Origin: Pontixanthobacter aestiaquae
GTDB taxonomy: Bacteria > Pseudomonadota > Alphaproteobacteria > Sphingomonadales > Sphingomonadaceae
Length of the DNA: 64,000 nt
Direction: 5' to 3'
NCBI RefSeq assembly: GCF_009827455.1
Contig: NZ_WTYZ01000001.1
Location: 744,001-808,000, forward strand
This document shows, piece by piece, positions 51,809 through 60,309 of this stretch. Numbering within the stretch: position 1 is the stretch's first letter; each line of letters starts with the position of its first letter. The notes under the pieces are model-generated. The model saw only the letters and a program-made list of their open reading frames with translations, did not search any database and was not told where the DNA came from. Both the position numbers and the translations under genes were made by a program.

Positions 51809-52624
51809 TCACTTCTGACATTTCGGGCAATACCACGTACTGCGCCCGCCTTGCTCGATTCGCCGGATTGTTCCGCCATCGCTCCTGTCACATGGCTCGC
51901 CCTCGCGTCCATATACGGCAAAGCGGGTTGCGAAATAGCCGAGCTCGCCGTCAGGCTGCGCGTAGTCTCTTAACGATGATCCGCCATCTTTGATCGATTG
52001 CTGAAGCACTGCAACGATTTGGGGGATTAACCTAGCCAGCATCGGTGCCGACACTTTGCCGCCAGCTTTGGTCGGGCGAATACCGGCCCGATAAAGCGCT
52101 TCGCATACATATATATTGCCGAGACCGGCCACGATCCGCTGATCGAGCAAAAGCAGTTTGATCGATTGCGACCTGCCTTTGATGGCCTGTTTCAAATGGG
52201 CGACGGTCAAATCAGGCCCGAGAGGCTCCGGGCCAAGCGATGCAATGGACGGCCACTCGTCCAATGCGTTGGTAGCAACCAGATCGACCCAGCCAAACCG
52301 CCGTGGATCACACAGCGCAAACTGATGATCCGCAGTACCGATCACCAGATGATCGTGCTTGTCGGGCTGTTCCGGATCGATCCGCCAGCGGCCGCTCATA
52401 CCAAGATGGAATATGAGTGTCGTATTGCGGTCGGTATGGATCAGACCATATTTTGCGCGGCGGCCCAACCCCGTTACAGTCGCACCGGTCACCATCTGGA
52501 CCAAATCAGTGGGGAAGGGCTTGCGCATATCAGGGCGATTGAGCGTGACCCGCTCGATTCGCTCTCCATCCAGGAACTTCGCAAGGCCGCGAACCGTTGT
52601 CTCGACTTCTGGTAATTCAGGCAT
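51809..52624 (-). CDS. mutM: Formamidopyrimidine-DNA glycosylase (Fpg/MutM)
   Basis: 271 residues. N-terminal catalytic PELPEVETTVRGL (Pro1 nucleophile after Met removal, Glu2), GRRAKYGLIHTDRNTTLIFHLGMSGRW, helix-2-turn-helix RIVAGLGNIYVCEALYRAGI with the conserved Lys/Asn region, and the C-terminal zinc finger. The finger reads PCDRSDGGTIRRI ... YCPKCQK: the second Cys of the first pair is replaced (Ser-Asp), leaving three Cys. Removes 8-oxoguanine and ring-opened purines. Upstream divergent gene is ubiE. Confidence 0.92.
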   Translation of the reverse strand: MPELPEVETTVRGLAKFLDGERIERVTLNRPDMRKPFPTDLVQMVTGATVTGLGRRAKYGLIHTDRNTTLIFHLGMSGRWRIDPEQPDKHDHLVIGTADHQFALCDPRRFGWVDLVATNALDEWPSIASLGPEPLGPDLTVAHLKQAIKGRSQSIKLLLLDQRIVAGLGNIYVCEALYRAGIRPTKAGGKVSAPMLARLIPQIVAVLQQSIKDGGSSLRDYAQPDGELGYFATRFAVYGREGEPCDRSDGGTIRRIEQGGRSTWYCPKCQK

Positions 52625-52679
52625 TGCTGCTCCCTAACACCCTTTGCGTGCACCGCAATTGCCCCTAAGGACCAACCCC

Positions 52680-53411
52680 ATGAGCGATACAGTTTCTTTC
52701 GGCTACAAAGACGTCGATGTCAGCGAGAAGACCGAGCTGGTGGGTGAAGTCTTTTCCAAAGTCGCCGCCAAATATGATCTTATGAACGATGTTATGTCGG
52801 GCGGGATGCACCGTGTGTGGAAAGACCGGTTTGTCCGCCGCGTAAAACCGCAACATGGCGAGAAAATCCTCGATATGGCGGGCGGCACAGGCGACATTGC
52901 CTTCCGCATGGCGGAGCACGGCGCGGATGTGACAATATCCGATATCAATCAGGAAATGCTCGATGTCGGCATTGAGCGCGCGATGGAGCGCGGCATTGAT
53001 GGCCTGGTATGGTCGCGCCAAAATGCGGAGGAGCTCGATATCTCCTCGCGCACCTATGACGCTTATACCATCGTCTTCGGCATCCGGAATGTCACACATA
53101 TCGACAAGGCACTAAAGGAAGCGCACCGCGTATTGAAACATGGCGGGCGGTTTTACTGCATGGAATTCTCGACCACGGAATGGCCCGGCTTCAAGGAAAT
53201 CTACGACGTCTATTCGCATAAGGTCATGCCGCAGATGGGCAAACTGATCGCGCAGGACGAGGAAAGCTATCGCTATCTCGCCGAATCGATCCGCCGCTTC
53301 CCGCCCATGCCGAAATTCGAACAGATGATCCGCGATGCAGGCTTTAGCCGGACCAAGGTAGAGCCGATTTTCGGCGGTGCGGTTGCAATCCATTCGGGTT
53401 GGAAGATCTGA
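52680..53411 (+). CDS. ubiE: Demethylmenaquinone / 2-methoxy-6-polyprenyl-benzoquinol methyltransferase UbiE
   Basis: 243 residues from ATG 52680. SAM motifs ILDMAGGTGDIAFRMAEHG and NQEMLDVGIERA, plus family motifs YDLMNDVMSGGMHRVWKDRF, IVFGIRNVTHIDKAL and GGRFYCMEFS. C-methylation in ubiquinone synthesis (menaquinone in other bacteria). TAAGGA at 52665-52670 is the binding site; an upstream TTG gives 12 extra residues. Followed by ubiB four bases later. Confidence 0.95.
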   Translation: MSDTVSFGYKDVDVSEKTELVGEVFSKVAAKYDLMNDVMSGGMHRVWKDRFVRRVKPQHGEKILDMAGGTGDIAFRMAEHGADVTISDINQEMLDVGIERAMERGIDGLVWSRQNAEELDISSRTYDAYTIVFGIRNVTHIDKALKEAHRVLKHGGRFYCMEFSTTEWPGFKEIYDVYSHKVMPQMGKLIAQDEESYRYLAESIRRFPPMPKFEQMIRDAGFSRTKVEPIFGGAVAIHSGWKI

Positions 53412-53415
53412 TCCA

Positions 53416-54972
53416 GTGACTCGTCCGGTGACGCATATCTGGCGGCTTCTCAAATGGGGCCGGACTCTGGCGAAGCACGGCGCATTGCGCGGTATCGAGG
53501 CCGATCCCAACACGCCGCGCCCGGTCAAACGGCTTGTGCGGCTGGCGCGGTTCGGGACTTTCCAGCCCAAAACACCCGACTATGCCAGCGCCTTTCGTGC
53601 GATTGGTCCGGCGGCGATCAAGCTGGGTCAAACGCTGGCGACCCGGCCCGATATTGTCGGTGAAGAAGCCGCGAATAACCTGTTGTCTCTGCAGGATGAT
53701 TTGCCGCCGGTGGATTTTGCGGAAATCGAAGCGAGCATAGCAAGCAGCTTCGCCCAGCCTATCGACACGCTGTTCAGCAGTATTGATCCCGAGCCCATCG
53801 GCGCGGCCTCCATCGCGCAGGTCCACCGCGCAGTGACGACCGATGGCAAGGATGTTGCGGTTAAAGTCCTGCGTCCTGGCATTCGCGAGAAATTCGAACG
53901 CGATTTGCAAACCTATCACTGGGCTGCAGCGCATCTGGAAGCGATGGGCGGTGAGGCAGAGCGTCTGCGCCCGCGGCTGACTATTGCCAATTTTGAGCGC
54001 TGGACCAATCGCGAACTTGATTTGCGGCGTGAGGCGGCCTCGGCCAGCGAGCTCGCCGAAACAATGCGCGCGATTGATGGTTATGAAGTGCCCGATATCG
54101 ACTGGGACCGGACCAATGGCCGGGTGTTGACGGTTGAGTGGGTCGATGGCGTCAAGATAAGCAAGCGTGATGAATTGATCGCGGCGGGCCACGATATGGA
54201 CGAGCTGGCCAACCGGCTGGTTTTGGCCTTCCTGACACAAGCCATCAGCGGCGGTTTCTTCCATGCGGATATGCACCAGGGCAATCTGTTCGTGAAAGCG
54301 GACGGTACGATTGTCGCGATTGATTTCGGGATTATGGGTCGGATCAACCGGCAGGCACGGGCCTGGCTTGCGGAGATTCTCTACGGACTAACCACCGGCA
54401 ATTATCAGCGCGTCGCCGAGATCCACTTCGAGGCGCAATATGTGCCGAGCTATCACGATGTAGGCGAATTTGCGACGGCGCTGCGTGCGGTTGGCGAACC
54501 GATGCGCGGCAAACCGGTGAGTGAGCTCAGCGTCGGGCAGATGCTCGACGGTCTGTTCGCGATCACCCGTGATTTCGACATGCAGACGCAGCCGCATTTG
54601 CTGCTGCTGCAAAAGACCATGGTGATGGTTGAAGGGATCGCGACGCAGCTTAATCCCGAGATCAATATGTGGGATACCTCTGCGCCCTATGTCCGGTCAT
54701 GGATCCGCGACGAGCTTGGACCGGAGGCCGCGATTGCCGACCGGATCAAGGAAGATACCGATACGCTGATGCGCATTCCCGCACTGATCCGCCGGATCGA
54801 GGATCAATTCCCGCCGAAAGGCGGCGCGCCGGAACAAGCGCCTTTGCCCGATGTCCCGCTGATGTGGGAAAAACGCCGCAGCGAAGGGCGCAGCTGGCTT
54901 GGGTACGGACTTGCAGCGCTCGCAGGAGCTGGGACGATTTTTGGCGCTATGTCGGCAGGGTGGATCGGTTAG
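53416..54972 (+). CDS. ubiB: Ubiquinone biosynthesis kinase-like protein UbiB
   Basis: 518 residues from GTG 53416 (53428 GTG also possible). ADCK/UbiB motifs: K-x-G-Q (AAIKLGQTLATRPD), the Ala-rich loop (GAASIAQVHRA), VAVKVLRPGI, FHADMHQGNLFV (catalytic loop) and DFGIMGRINRQARAW. Two C-terminal membrane-facing segments (GYGLAALAGAGTIFGAM). An atypical kinase/ATPase that supports coenzyme Q synthesis. Directly follows ubiE, and its 3' end overlaps the convergent DUF4345 gene by 4 bp. Confidence 0.93.
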   Translation: MTRPVTHIWRLLKWGRTLAKHGALRGIEADPNTPRPVKRLVRLARFGTFQPKTPDYASAFRAIGPAAIKLGQTLATRPDIVGEEAANNLLSLQDDLPPVDFAEIEASIASSFAQPIDTLFSSIDPEPIGAASIAQVHRAVTTDGKDVAVKVLRPGIREKFERDLQTYHWAAAHLEAMGGEAERLRPRLTIANFERWTNRELDLRREAASASELAETMRAIDGYEVPDIDWDRTNGRVLTVEWVDGVKISKRDELIAAGHDMDELANRLVLAFLTQAISGGFFHADMHQGNLFVKADGTIVAIDFGIMGRINRQARAWLAEILYGLTTGNYQRVAEIHFEAQYVPSYHDVGEFATALRAVGEPMRGKPVSELSVGQMLDGLFAITRDFDMQTQPHLLLLQKTMVMVEGIATQLNPEINMWDTSAPYVRSWIRDELGPEAAIADRIKEDTDTLMRIPALIRRIEDQFPPKGGAPEQAPLPDVPLMWEKRRSEGRSWLGYGLAALAGAGTIFGAMSAGWIG

Positions 54973-55373
54973 TCACCATCGGCGATGCCATCGGCAACGG
55001 AATGCGGGAGGATTCTGCTGCCCAATAGTGTAACAACTACAATCACGGCTTCCACCATCATCGGCTGAAAAAATTGATCATCAGTCCCGTGGGTGAACAT
55101 CGTTATGAGCCGCCCAAGCAGTGCGCATCCCATCATAAATGCCGGGATCAGCAAGATGTCGCCATTGCGCTTCCACGCGCCGTAAAGCATCGACAGACCG
55201 GAAATCATGAAAAATGCAGTCATGTCGCCGCGTATGGCACCAATCCCGGTGTTGCTGGTCGCGCTGATGCCAAAATCTGCACCCTGCGATTCGGGTGAGA
55301 TCAGGAATCCCAAGCCGATAAAGCAGAAAAGCAGTCCGCCCAAAAAGATGATCGCCGTCAGAAATAATCGCAT
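54969..55373 (-). CDS. DUF4345 family small membrane protein
   Basis: 134 residues with four membrane segments (MRLFLTAIIFLGGLLFCFIG; TAFFMISGLSMLYG; IPAFMMGCALLGRLIT; VEAVIVVVTLLGSRIL). SPESQGADFGI after the first span fits DUF4345. The ATG at 55373 lies close to the divergent coaBC (139 bp). Function unknown. Confidence 0.8.
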   Translation of the reverse strand: MRLFLTAIIFLGGLLFCFIGLGFLISPESQGADFGISATSNTGIGAIRGDMTAFFMISGLSMLYGAWKRNGDILLIPAFMMGCALLGRLITMFTHGTDDQFFQPMMVEAVIVVVTLLGSRILPHSVADGIADGD

Positions 55374-55511
55374 GATGAAGTCCCCCTTGTGGCCATGGTT
55401 TATAGGCGGATAAGGATATTCAGCCACTGAAAACTTAACCACCGAACGGCAGGGCTGGCGGCTTCGCGCGTCCGCCGCTAGTCTGGCGTTAATGATAATG
55501 AGGGTTTTGCA

Positions 55512-57128
55512 ATGAGCGCGGGGACTGTCCGCAAGGTACTGCTCGTCGTGGGTGGGGGGATCGCGGCCTATAAGAGCTGCGAGCTGGTACGCCTGATCCG
55601 CAAGGGCGGCGTGGAAGTAACCTGCGTTATCACTAAAGGCGGCCAGCAATTTGTAACGCCGATGTCGCTCGCGGCGCTGAGCGAAAACCCGGTCTATACG
55701 ACGTTGTGGGACCTCAAGAACGAAGCCGAGATGGGCCATATCCAGTTGAGCCGCGAGGCCGATCTGGTTGTCGTCTGCCCCGCCACCGCGGATCTCATGG
55801 CTAAGATGGCAACGGGCATTGCCGATGATCTCGCTACGACATTGATCCTTGCAACCGATAAGCCCGTCATGGCGGTCCCCGCTATGAATGTGCGGATGTG
55901 GGAGCATGATGCTACCCAGCGCAATGTTGCGTGGCTGAAGCAGGCCGGTGTCCACGTGGTCGATCCCGATGTCGGCGCGATGGCGTGCGGCGAGTTTGGC
56001 CCGGGCCGTTTGCCTGATCCGGAGATGATCTGGCTTGAAATCGCGGATTTGCTCGGTGTTGATCCAGGCGATGTCGGGGCACAGGAAATCGGCAAATTTG
56101 TCGAACAAGCGGAACCAGAGCCAGAGCCAGAGCCGAGAGGCGGTTTGGGCGGCCTGCTATCGTCGCTGATCCCGCGCAGTACGCCGAAGCGGACTGAAGA
56201 TGAAATTGAAGCGCAATGGTCCGAAGAGCAGATTCAGGAAGAACCGGGCGAAGTCGATGACAGCGCTGGACCGGTTCTTGCAACGAAGGGCCGCGCATCA
56301 TCTGCTCCGCCAACCGATCCGGAAGCGACCAATCATACGGTGAAGACCGGAGCGGGCGAGGCTGCGCCTGAGCCACTCGAAGGGGACGAGCAGCCGGTTG
56401 CTGTGGGCGATGATCCACTTGCAGGGCAGCCCGATTTCGATGAAAATCCCGAGCACCGTCCGCTGTACGGCAAGCATGTGTTGATCACCGCTGGGCCAAC
56501 GCGCGAGCCGATTGATCCCGTCCGCTACATTGCCAATCGCTCTTCAGGCAAACAGGGCTTTGCGATCGCCGGGGCTGCTGCTGCGGCAGGGGCGCGGGTC
56601 ACTTTGGTGGCTGGGCCCGTGTGGCTCGATACACCGCCCGGGGTTGACCGCATCGATGTCGAATCTGCGCGCGATATGGCCGATGCGGTGAAGAAAGCTC
56701 TGCCCGCTGATGCAGCGATTATGGTGGCGGCTGTGTCCGATTGGCGCAGCAAGGATACGTCCGAAGAAAAGATCAAGAAGCGAGGCTCTGCGCCGCCGGC
56801 ACTGATGTTGACCGAGAACCCTGACATTCTCGCGAACACCGCGGCAGGCGGAAAGCGCCCCGGGCTACTGATCGGTTTTGCAGCCGAAACCGAGGACGTT
56901 ATCGAGAACGCCAAAGCCAAGCGCAAACGCAAGGGCGTAGACTGGATTGTCGCCAATGATGTTTCGTGGAGTGATGGCAAGAGTGTGATGGGCGGCGCGG
57001 ATAATCGTGTGCATATCGTCACCGCTAACCGTGTCGAAAGCCTCGAAGAAATGCCAAAAGCCGATGTGGCGCGCGCGCTGATAGAGCGCGTGGCCGAGGC
57101 TTTGGAAAAAGAGGATGACGATGACTAA
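55512..57128 (+). CDS. coaBC: Bifunctional phosphopantothenoylcysteine decarboxylase / phosphopantothenate-cysteine ligase CoaBC with long linker
   Basis: 538 residues versus about 400 usual. CoaC part (1-185): [14 protein letters not shown], catalytic His76 in [21 protein letters not shown], substrate-binding Cys159 in [10 protein letters not shown]. CoaB part (about 318-530): [46 protein letters not shown] and ANDV. Residues 190-316 form an acidic, Pro/Glu-rich, probably disordered linker with an EPEPEPEP run. Makes 4'-phosphopantetheine precursor of CoA. Overlaps dut. Confidence 0.93.
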   Translation: MSAGTVRKVLLVVGGGIAAYKSCELVRLIRKGGVEVTCVITKGGQQFVTPMSLAALSENPVYTTLWDLKNEAEMGHIQLSREADLVVVCPATADLMAKMATGIADDLATTLILATDKPVMAVPAMNVRMWEHDATQRNVAWLKQAGVHVVDPDVGAMACGEFGPGRLPDPEMIWLEIADLLGVDPGDVGAQEIGKFVEQAEPEPEPEPRGGLGGLLSSLIPRSTPKRTEDEIEAQWSEEQIQEEPGEVDDSAGPVLATKGRASSAPPTDPEATNHTVKTGAGEAAPEPLEGDEQPVAVGDDPLAGQPDFDENPEHRPLYGKHVLITAGPTREPIDPVRYIANRSSGKQGFAIAGAAAAAGARVTLVAGPVWLDTPPGVDRIDVESARDMADAVKKALPADAAIMVAAVSDWRSKDTSEEKIKKRGSAPPALMLTENPDILANTAAGGKRPGLLIGFAAETEDVIENAKAKRKRKGVDWIVANDVSWSDGKSVMGGADNRVHIVTANRVESLEEMPKADVARALIERVAEALEKEDDDD

Positions 57129-57567
57129 TCCGGTTGGGGTACAGGTAAAACGGCTCCCGCATGGCGAGGGACTCGAACTGCCCGCCTATGCGACCTCGGG
57201 CGCAGCGGGAATGGATGTTCTGTCTGCCGAGGACGTGACGCTTGAACCGGGTATGCGGCATGCTGTTGCGACGGGCCTGTCAGTGGCGATCCCCGATGGG
57301 TACGAGATCCAGGTCCGTCCTCGCTCCGGCCTCGCGTTCAAATTTGGCGTCACGGTACCCAACACGCCCGGCACAATCGATTCCGATTATCGCGGTGAGC
57401 TCAAAGTGCTGATGATCAATCACGGCACGGACGCATTCCCGATCAAACGCGGCGATCGCGTGGCGCAATTGGTGCTGGCACCGGTGACGCAGGCGCAGTG
57501 GCATGAGGTCGCCGAACTGGATGACACCGAACGCGGCGCTGGCGGCTTCGGGTCGACGGGGCGCTAA
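57121..57567 (+). CDS. dut: dUTP diphosphatase
   Basis: 148 residues from ATG 57121 (57115 is in frame two codons earlier). All five dUTPase motifs: [40 protein letters not shown] and [11 protein letters not shown]. Homotrimer hydrolysing dUTP. GAGG at 57111-57114 is spaced 6 nt for the 57121 start. Stop and start overlaps with coaBC (ATGACTAA) and the next gene (TAATG) show an operon. Confidence 0.96.
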   Translation: MTNPVGVQVKRLPHGEGLELPAYATSGAAGMDVLSAEDVTLEPGMRHAVATGLSVAIPDGYEIQVRPRSGLAFKFGVTVPNTPGTIDSDYRGELKVLMINHGTDAFPIKRGDRVAQLVLAPVTQAQWHEVAELDDTERGAGGFGSTGR

Positions 57568-57908
57568 TGTTCGATCTTGGAGCGATGAGCGCGGGCGGCT
57601 TGCTTTTGCTTCTGCTGGGCTTACTCATCTGGATTGTTCTGCTTGTATGGCTGTCTGAACGTATCTTGCGCTTTATCGGCCTGCGGACAGCGTGGGGACC
57701 GCTCGATCCGCGCAATATGATCGGCGCGTTCCTGCTGTTGACCGGGGCTATTCATCTGGGAAATTATGGTCTGGATCTCATCGAGCAGAGCATGAGCGAC
57801 GGCGCGAATACGGCCTCTCTCACATTCCCGAGCGCCTTCTTGATCGGTTCGGTCGCGATCGGTGTAGGCATTGCTGCCGTGCGCCATTGGCAGCGGCAGA
57901 AGAAATAG
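57567..57908 (+). CDS. Small membrane protein in the coaBC-dut operon
   Basis: 113 residues with three membrane segments (about 8-28, 49-66, 85-103). No family named. Positive residues (RHWQRQKK) at the C-terminus suggest a cytoplasmic end. Coupled to dut by TAATG overlap, so translated together; same arrangement is likely conserved locally. Convergent with the VOC gene after 19 bp. Confidence 0.6.
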   Translation: MFDLGAMSAGGLLLLLLGLLIWIVLLVWLSERILRFIGLRTAWGPLDPRNMIGAFLLLTGAIHLGNYGLDLIEQSMSDGANTASLTFPSAFLIGSVAIGVGIAAVRHWQRQKK

Positions 57909-57927
57909 CAGGTTGGCACCATCACGG

Positions 57928-58299
57928 TTAGACGTGCTGATCGATCAGGATCGAATTTCCATCGGGATCAGTCAAAGCGATATGCGCCGGACCGGTTTCG
58001 CAAGGATCGGCTTCCCTGTCGAGATTGACGCCCGCTTCCTTGAGCGACGCCTGAATGACGCGAATGTCATCGAATGAATCGAGAATTTCGGCCTTTTGAT
58101 CCCAACCGGGGTTGAAGGTTAGGACGTTGGACGGAAACATGTCTTGGAAAAGGCCAATCACCGTCTCCCCGTTTCTCAGCATGACCCAATTTTGACTCTC
58201 GTCGCCGTGAAATTTCTCGAAGCCGAGCTGCTCGTAAAACGCTTTGGAAGCGGCGATATCCTTGACGGCTAAGCTGATAGAAAAGGCACCTAGTTTCAT
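57928..58299 (-). CDS. VOC-fold protein of the DUF4199/LuxR group
   Basis: 123 residues. Begins MKLGAFSISLAVKDIAASKAFY, with FHGDESQNWVMLRNGETVIGLF, SFDDIRVIQASLKEAGV and TDPDGNSILIDQHV. The metal His/Glu positions of glyoxalases (first His, last Glu) are absent here: start F-S-I-S-L, end S-I-L-I-D, so it may bind ligands without metal. Downstream of DUF4199 on the same strand. Confidence 0.8.
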   Translation of the reverse strand: MKLGAFSISLAVKDIAASKAFYEQLGFEKFHGDESQNWVMLRNGETVIGLFQDMFPSNVLTFNPGWDQKAEILDSFDDIRVIQASLKEAGVNLDREADPCETGPAHIALTDPDGNSILIDQHV

Positions 58300-58314
58300 A
58301 ACGTACTCCTGGTT

Positions 58315-58842
58315 TTAGCGTGCGGGCAGAATCTTTGGATTTTGAAGAAGGGCGGCTGAGATCAATGAAATTATGAAACCGACCGGGAAGATTTCCATGA
58401 ATGTCATCGGCAAGCGGTGGTGCGGCTTTGCGTACGAGGTTTTCAGCTCCTCCATTTCTGCGATGAATGAGGCCATGGTTCGCGCGTCAGCGCCGTTTGC
58501 CTGTTTCGCTTCGATCAATCCTGCAGTGTAATCATGTATGAATCTGAAATCGGTGCTTGCGAGATAGGCTTCCCAAACCGCGACATACATCACCGCTGCT
58601 ATGGCAGAGATGCCCAAACCCATTCCGAAAGCTGGGAGGAAGCTGATCACTCCTCCGAACTCTAAATCGCGATGGCGTTTAATACCGACAAAGATCATCG
58701 ACATGCCGACAATCATTATCAAATAGCCAAAATATTCGCTGGCGAAAAAGCTGGCATTACCGCCTGTGGTGATGCCAGCCAGCATCGCCAATATGACCAA
58801 CACGCCAGACATGACGCCGTAAATTACCATTGCTCTCAACAT
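58315..58842 (-). CDS. DUF4199 family membrane protein
   Basis: 175 residues with three or four membrane segments (about 4-24, 33-51, 62-84, 150-168) and a soluble loop (95-140, AGLIEAKQANGADARTMASF). IKRHRDLEFGGVISFLPAFGMG matches DUF4199. Function unknown. The start is 93 bp after the membrane LuxR gene, with an inverted repeat in the gap. Confidence 0.8.
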   Translation of the reverse strand: MLRAMVIYGVMSGVLVILAMLAGITTGGNASFFASEYFGYLIMIVGMSMIFVGIKRHRDLEFGGVISFLPAFGMGLGISAIAAVMYVAVWEAYLASTDFRFIHDYTAGLIEAKQANGADARTMASFIAEMEELKTSYAKPHHRLPMTFMEIFPVGFIISLISAALLQNPKILPAR

Positions 58843-58895
58843 CAGGCTTTCCTCGATTCGTCGTCTCTACCGATGGATGAGCCGTGACAGATCAA

Positions 58896-58915
58896 CAATC
58901 ACCCTCATGGGTGAT
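58896..58915. promoter_or_regulatory. Inverted repeat between LuxR and DUF4199 genes
   Basis: AATCACCC-TCAT-GGGTGATT, perfect 8-bp arms, 20 bp after the luxR-type stop and 53 bp before DUF4199. No U-run on either side, so an operator is at least as likely as a terminator. Confidence 0.55.
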
Positions 58916-58935
58916 TTGCCTCGAAATCGGCGAAT

Positions 58936-59361
58936 TCAGGCGATTAGCTGCAACGATTTGGCTTTTTCGATTGCTCGCATACGCCGGTCGACTTCCAGTT
59001 TAGAGAACAGGCTGGCAACGTGAGTTTTGATGGTATTGGGCGAGATATCGAGTGCGCGCGCTATCTCTTTATTGGTTTTTCCGCTCGCAATTGCTTCCAA
59101 CACTTCCAGCTCTCGGTCGGAAATTTTAAGCGAGCGGAGTGCAGCGTGATTGCGCTCGAAACCTTGTGGAGCGGCTTTTCGTGTCAGCCGATTGCCCACC
59201 CATACGCCGAGCGATATGAACGCGAGCGCAAGAAACGCGATATAAGCGTCTGTCCCGAACTTGCCGGTGAGATGGCCGTATTCGAACCAGTTAAGCGCGA
59301 AGGCTGCGACAGCAAAAAGAGCCGCATATAGTACTAGAGTGTGCCAATTTCTCGAGGACAT
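58936..59361 (-). CDS. Membrane-tethered LuxR-type regulator
   Basis: 141 residues. Two membrane segments (about 8-25 and 38-57) come first, then a LuxR HTH at about 75-138: LKISDRELEVLEAIASGKTN, KEIARALDISPNTIKTHVASLFSKLEVDRR. There is no receiver or PAS domain, so signal sensing would be by the membrane part. In Sphingomonadales this protein is usually found with DUF4199 and a VOC gene, as here. Confidence 0.82.
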   Translation of the reverse strand: MSSRNWHTLVLYAALFAVAAFALNWFEYGHLTGKFGTDAYIAFLALAFISLGVWVGNRLTRKAAPQGFERNHAALRSLKISDRELEVLEAIASGKTNKEIARALDISPNTIKTHVASLFSKLEVDRRMRAIEKAKSLQLIA

Positions 59362-59393
59362 GATTATGGAGCGTTTGCCACCGGCGCAAACAA

Positions 59394-59424
59394 AAGAAAA
59401 GGCGGGCCGTCTCCAGCCCGCCTT
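59394..59424 (-). terminator. Terminator of the second DUF4136 gene
   Basis: AAGGCGGGC and GCCCGCCTT form a stem (59399-59424); the minus strand continues TTTTCTTTTG. It lies 26 bp after the DUF4136 stop. Confidence 0.85.
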
Positions 59425-59450
59425 CCAAATCTTAATCTAAAGGCGCCGTC

Positions 59451-60167
59451 TCAATTCACGCGGCGAACTTTGGTTTCTTCCGGTTTGATCGAGATACGCA
59501 GTGTCTCGCCCGAATTTCCTGGGAAGTCGGTGAACATCGCCTCGACCAGATTGGGGACCAGGTACTGCAGGCGGTTGGAGGTCGAGACCGCTTCGGCCTT
59601 ACCTTCAAACAGGCGGGTGCCGTCTGCTGCGTTGTCGATCTTCATATCCACGCCGCTGGTGTACACCGTGTAGCTACGTACTTCCGGCCCGCCGAACCAG
59701 GGATCATAGAAGCCGTAGCCCCATGCGCCTCCAAAACCGAGGCGGCTGCGGCGATAGAAGCGGTTGTGGTAACCGAGACGCGACCGGTAGAACGGCCGGT
59801 ATGGCCCCCACGCGCTATAGAACGGATCTGCGAACCCGGTCGAGCGAACCCGCTCGCGGCCGTTATCGACCCCGTAATCGAAACGAACCAGCAGATTGGC
59901 GGTCTCGGGCGTGCCTTGCACATAACCAAGCCGTGCCATCTGTGCTTCAACCAGATCGGCGTAGAGCGAAAACTCGAGCCCGCCAGCGAGCGCCGGATCA
60001 TCGGCGACAACGGCAAAGGTCTGGCCTTGCGGTGCCGGGAGTTGGCTCTGGAAACGCGATACATCGGCGTTGAAGCCACTTGTCGCACATGCGCCAAGGC
60101 TGACCAACAGCAATGGTACCATGGCCATTTTTGCGAAGCGTTTCTTCGTTGGTGTCTTATTCGACAT
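59451..60167 (-). CDS. DUF4136 lipoprotein, second paralogue
   Basis: 238 residues from ATG 60167 (MSNKTPTKKRFAKMAMVPL). Lipobox ends at Cys in SLGACATS. A long Tyr/Phe/Arg/Gly-rich stretch (FYSAWGPYRPFYRSRLGYHN and following, about 118-160) sits mid-domain; the end is the family signature AMFTDFPGNSGETLRISI. Longer start (60230) rejected because the signal peptide would be internal. Monocistronic with its own terminator. Compare 22662-23270. Confidence 0.82.
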   Translation of the reverse strand: MSNKTPTKKRFAKMAMVPLLLVSLGACATSGFNADVSRFQSQLPAPQGQTFAVVADDPALAGGLEFSLYADLVEAQMARLGYVQGTPETANLLVRFDYGVDNGRERVRSTGFADPFYSAWGPYRPFYRSRLGYHNRFYRRSRLGFGGAWGYGFYDPWFGGPEVRSYTVYTSGVDMKIDNAADGTRLFEGKAEAVSTSNRLQYLVPNLVEAMFTDFPGNSGETLRISIKPEETKVRRVN

Positions 60168-60309
60168 GTGATGCGCCCTTTCGAATTCTGAGTGCCAGCG
60201 CGGCGTCCCCAGACACACTATGGCTGTCACTTACCGCCCATATTGTAAAGGCTGCGTCTGAACTGACTTTGAACAGTTTGGGCCAAAAAACGTTTACTTT
60301 TCAGTGCAG

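Noticed and set aside
55374..56108. N-terminal extension of the DUF4345 gene across coaBC
   Set aside because: The extension is antisense to coaBC; a signal-like start MRLFLTAII begins at 55373.
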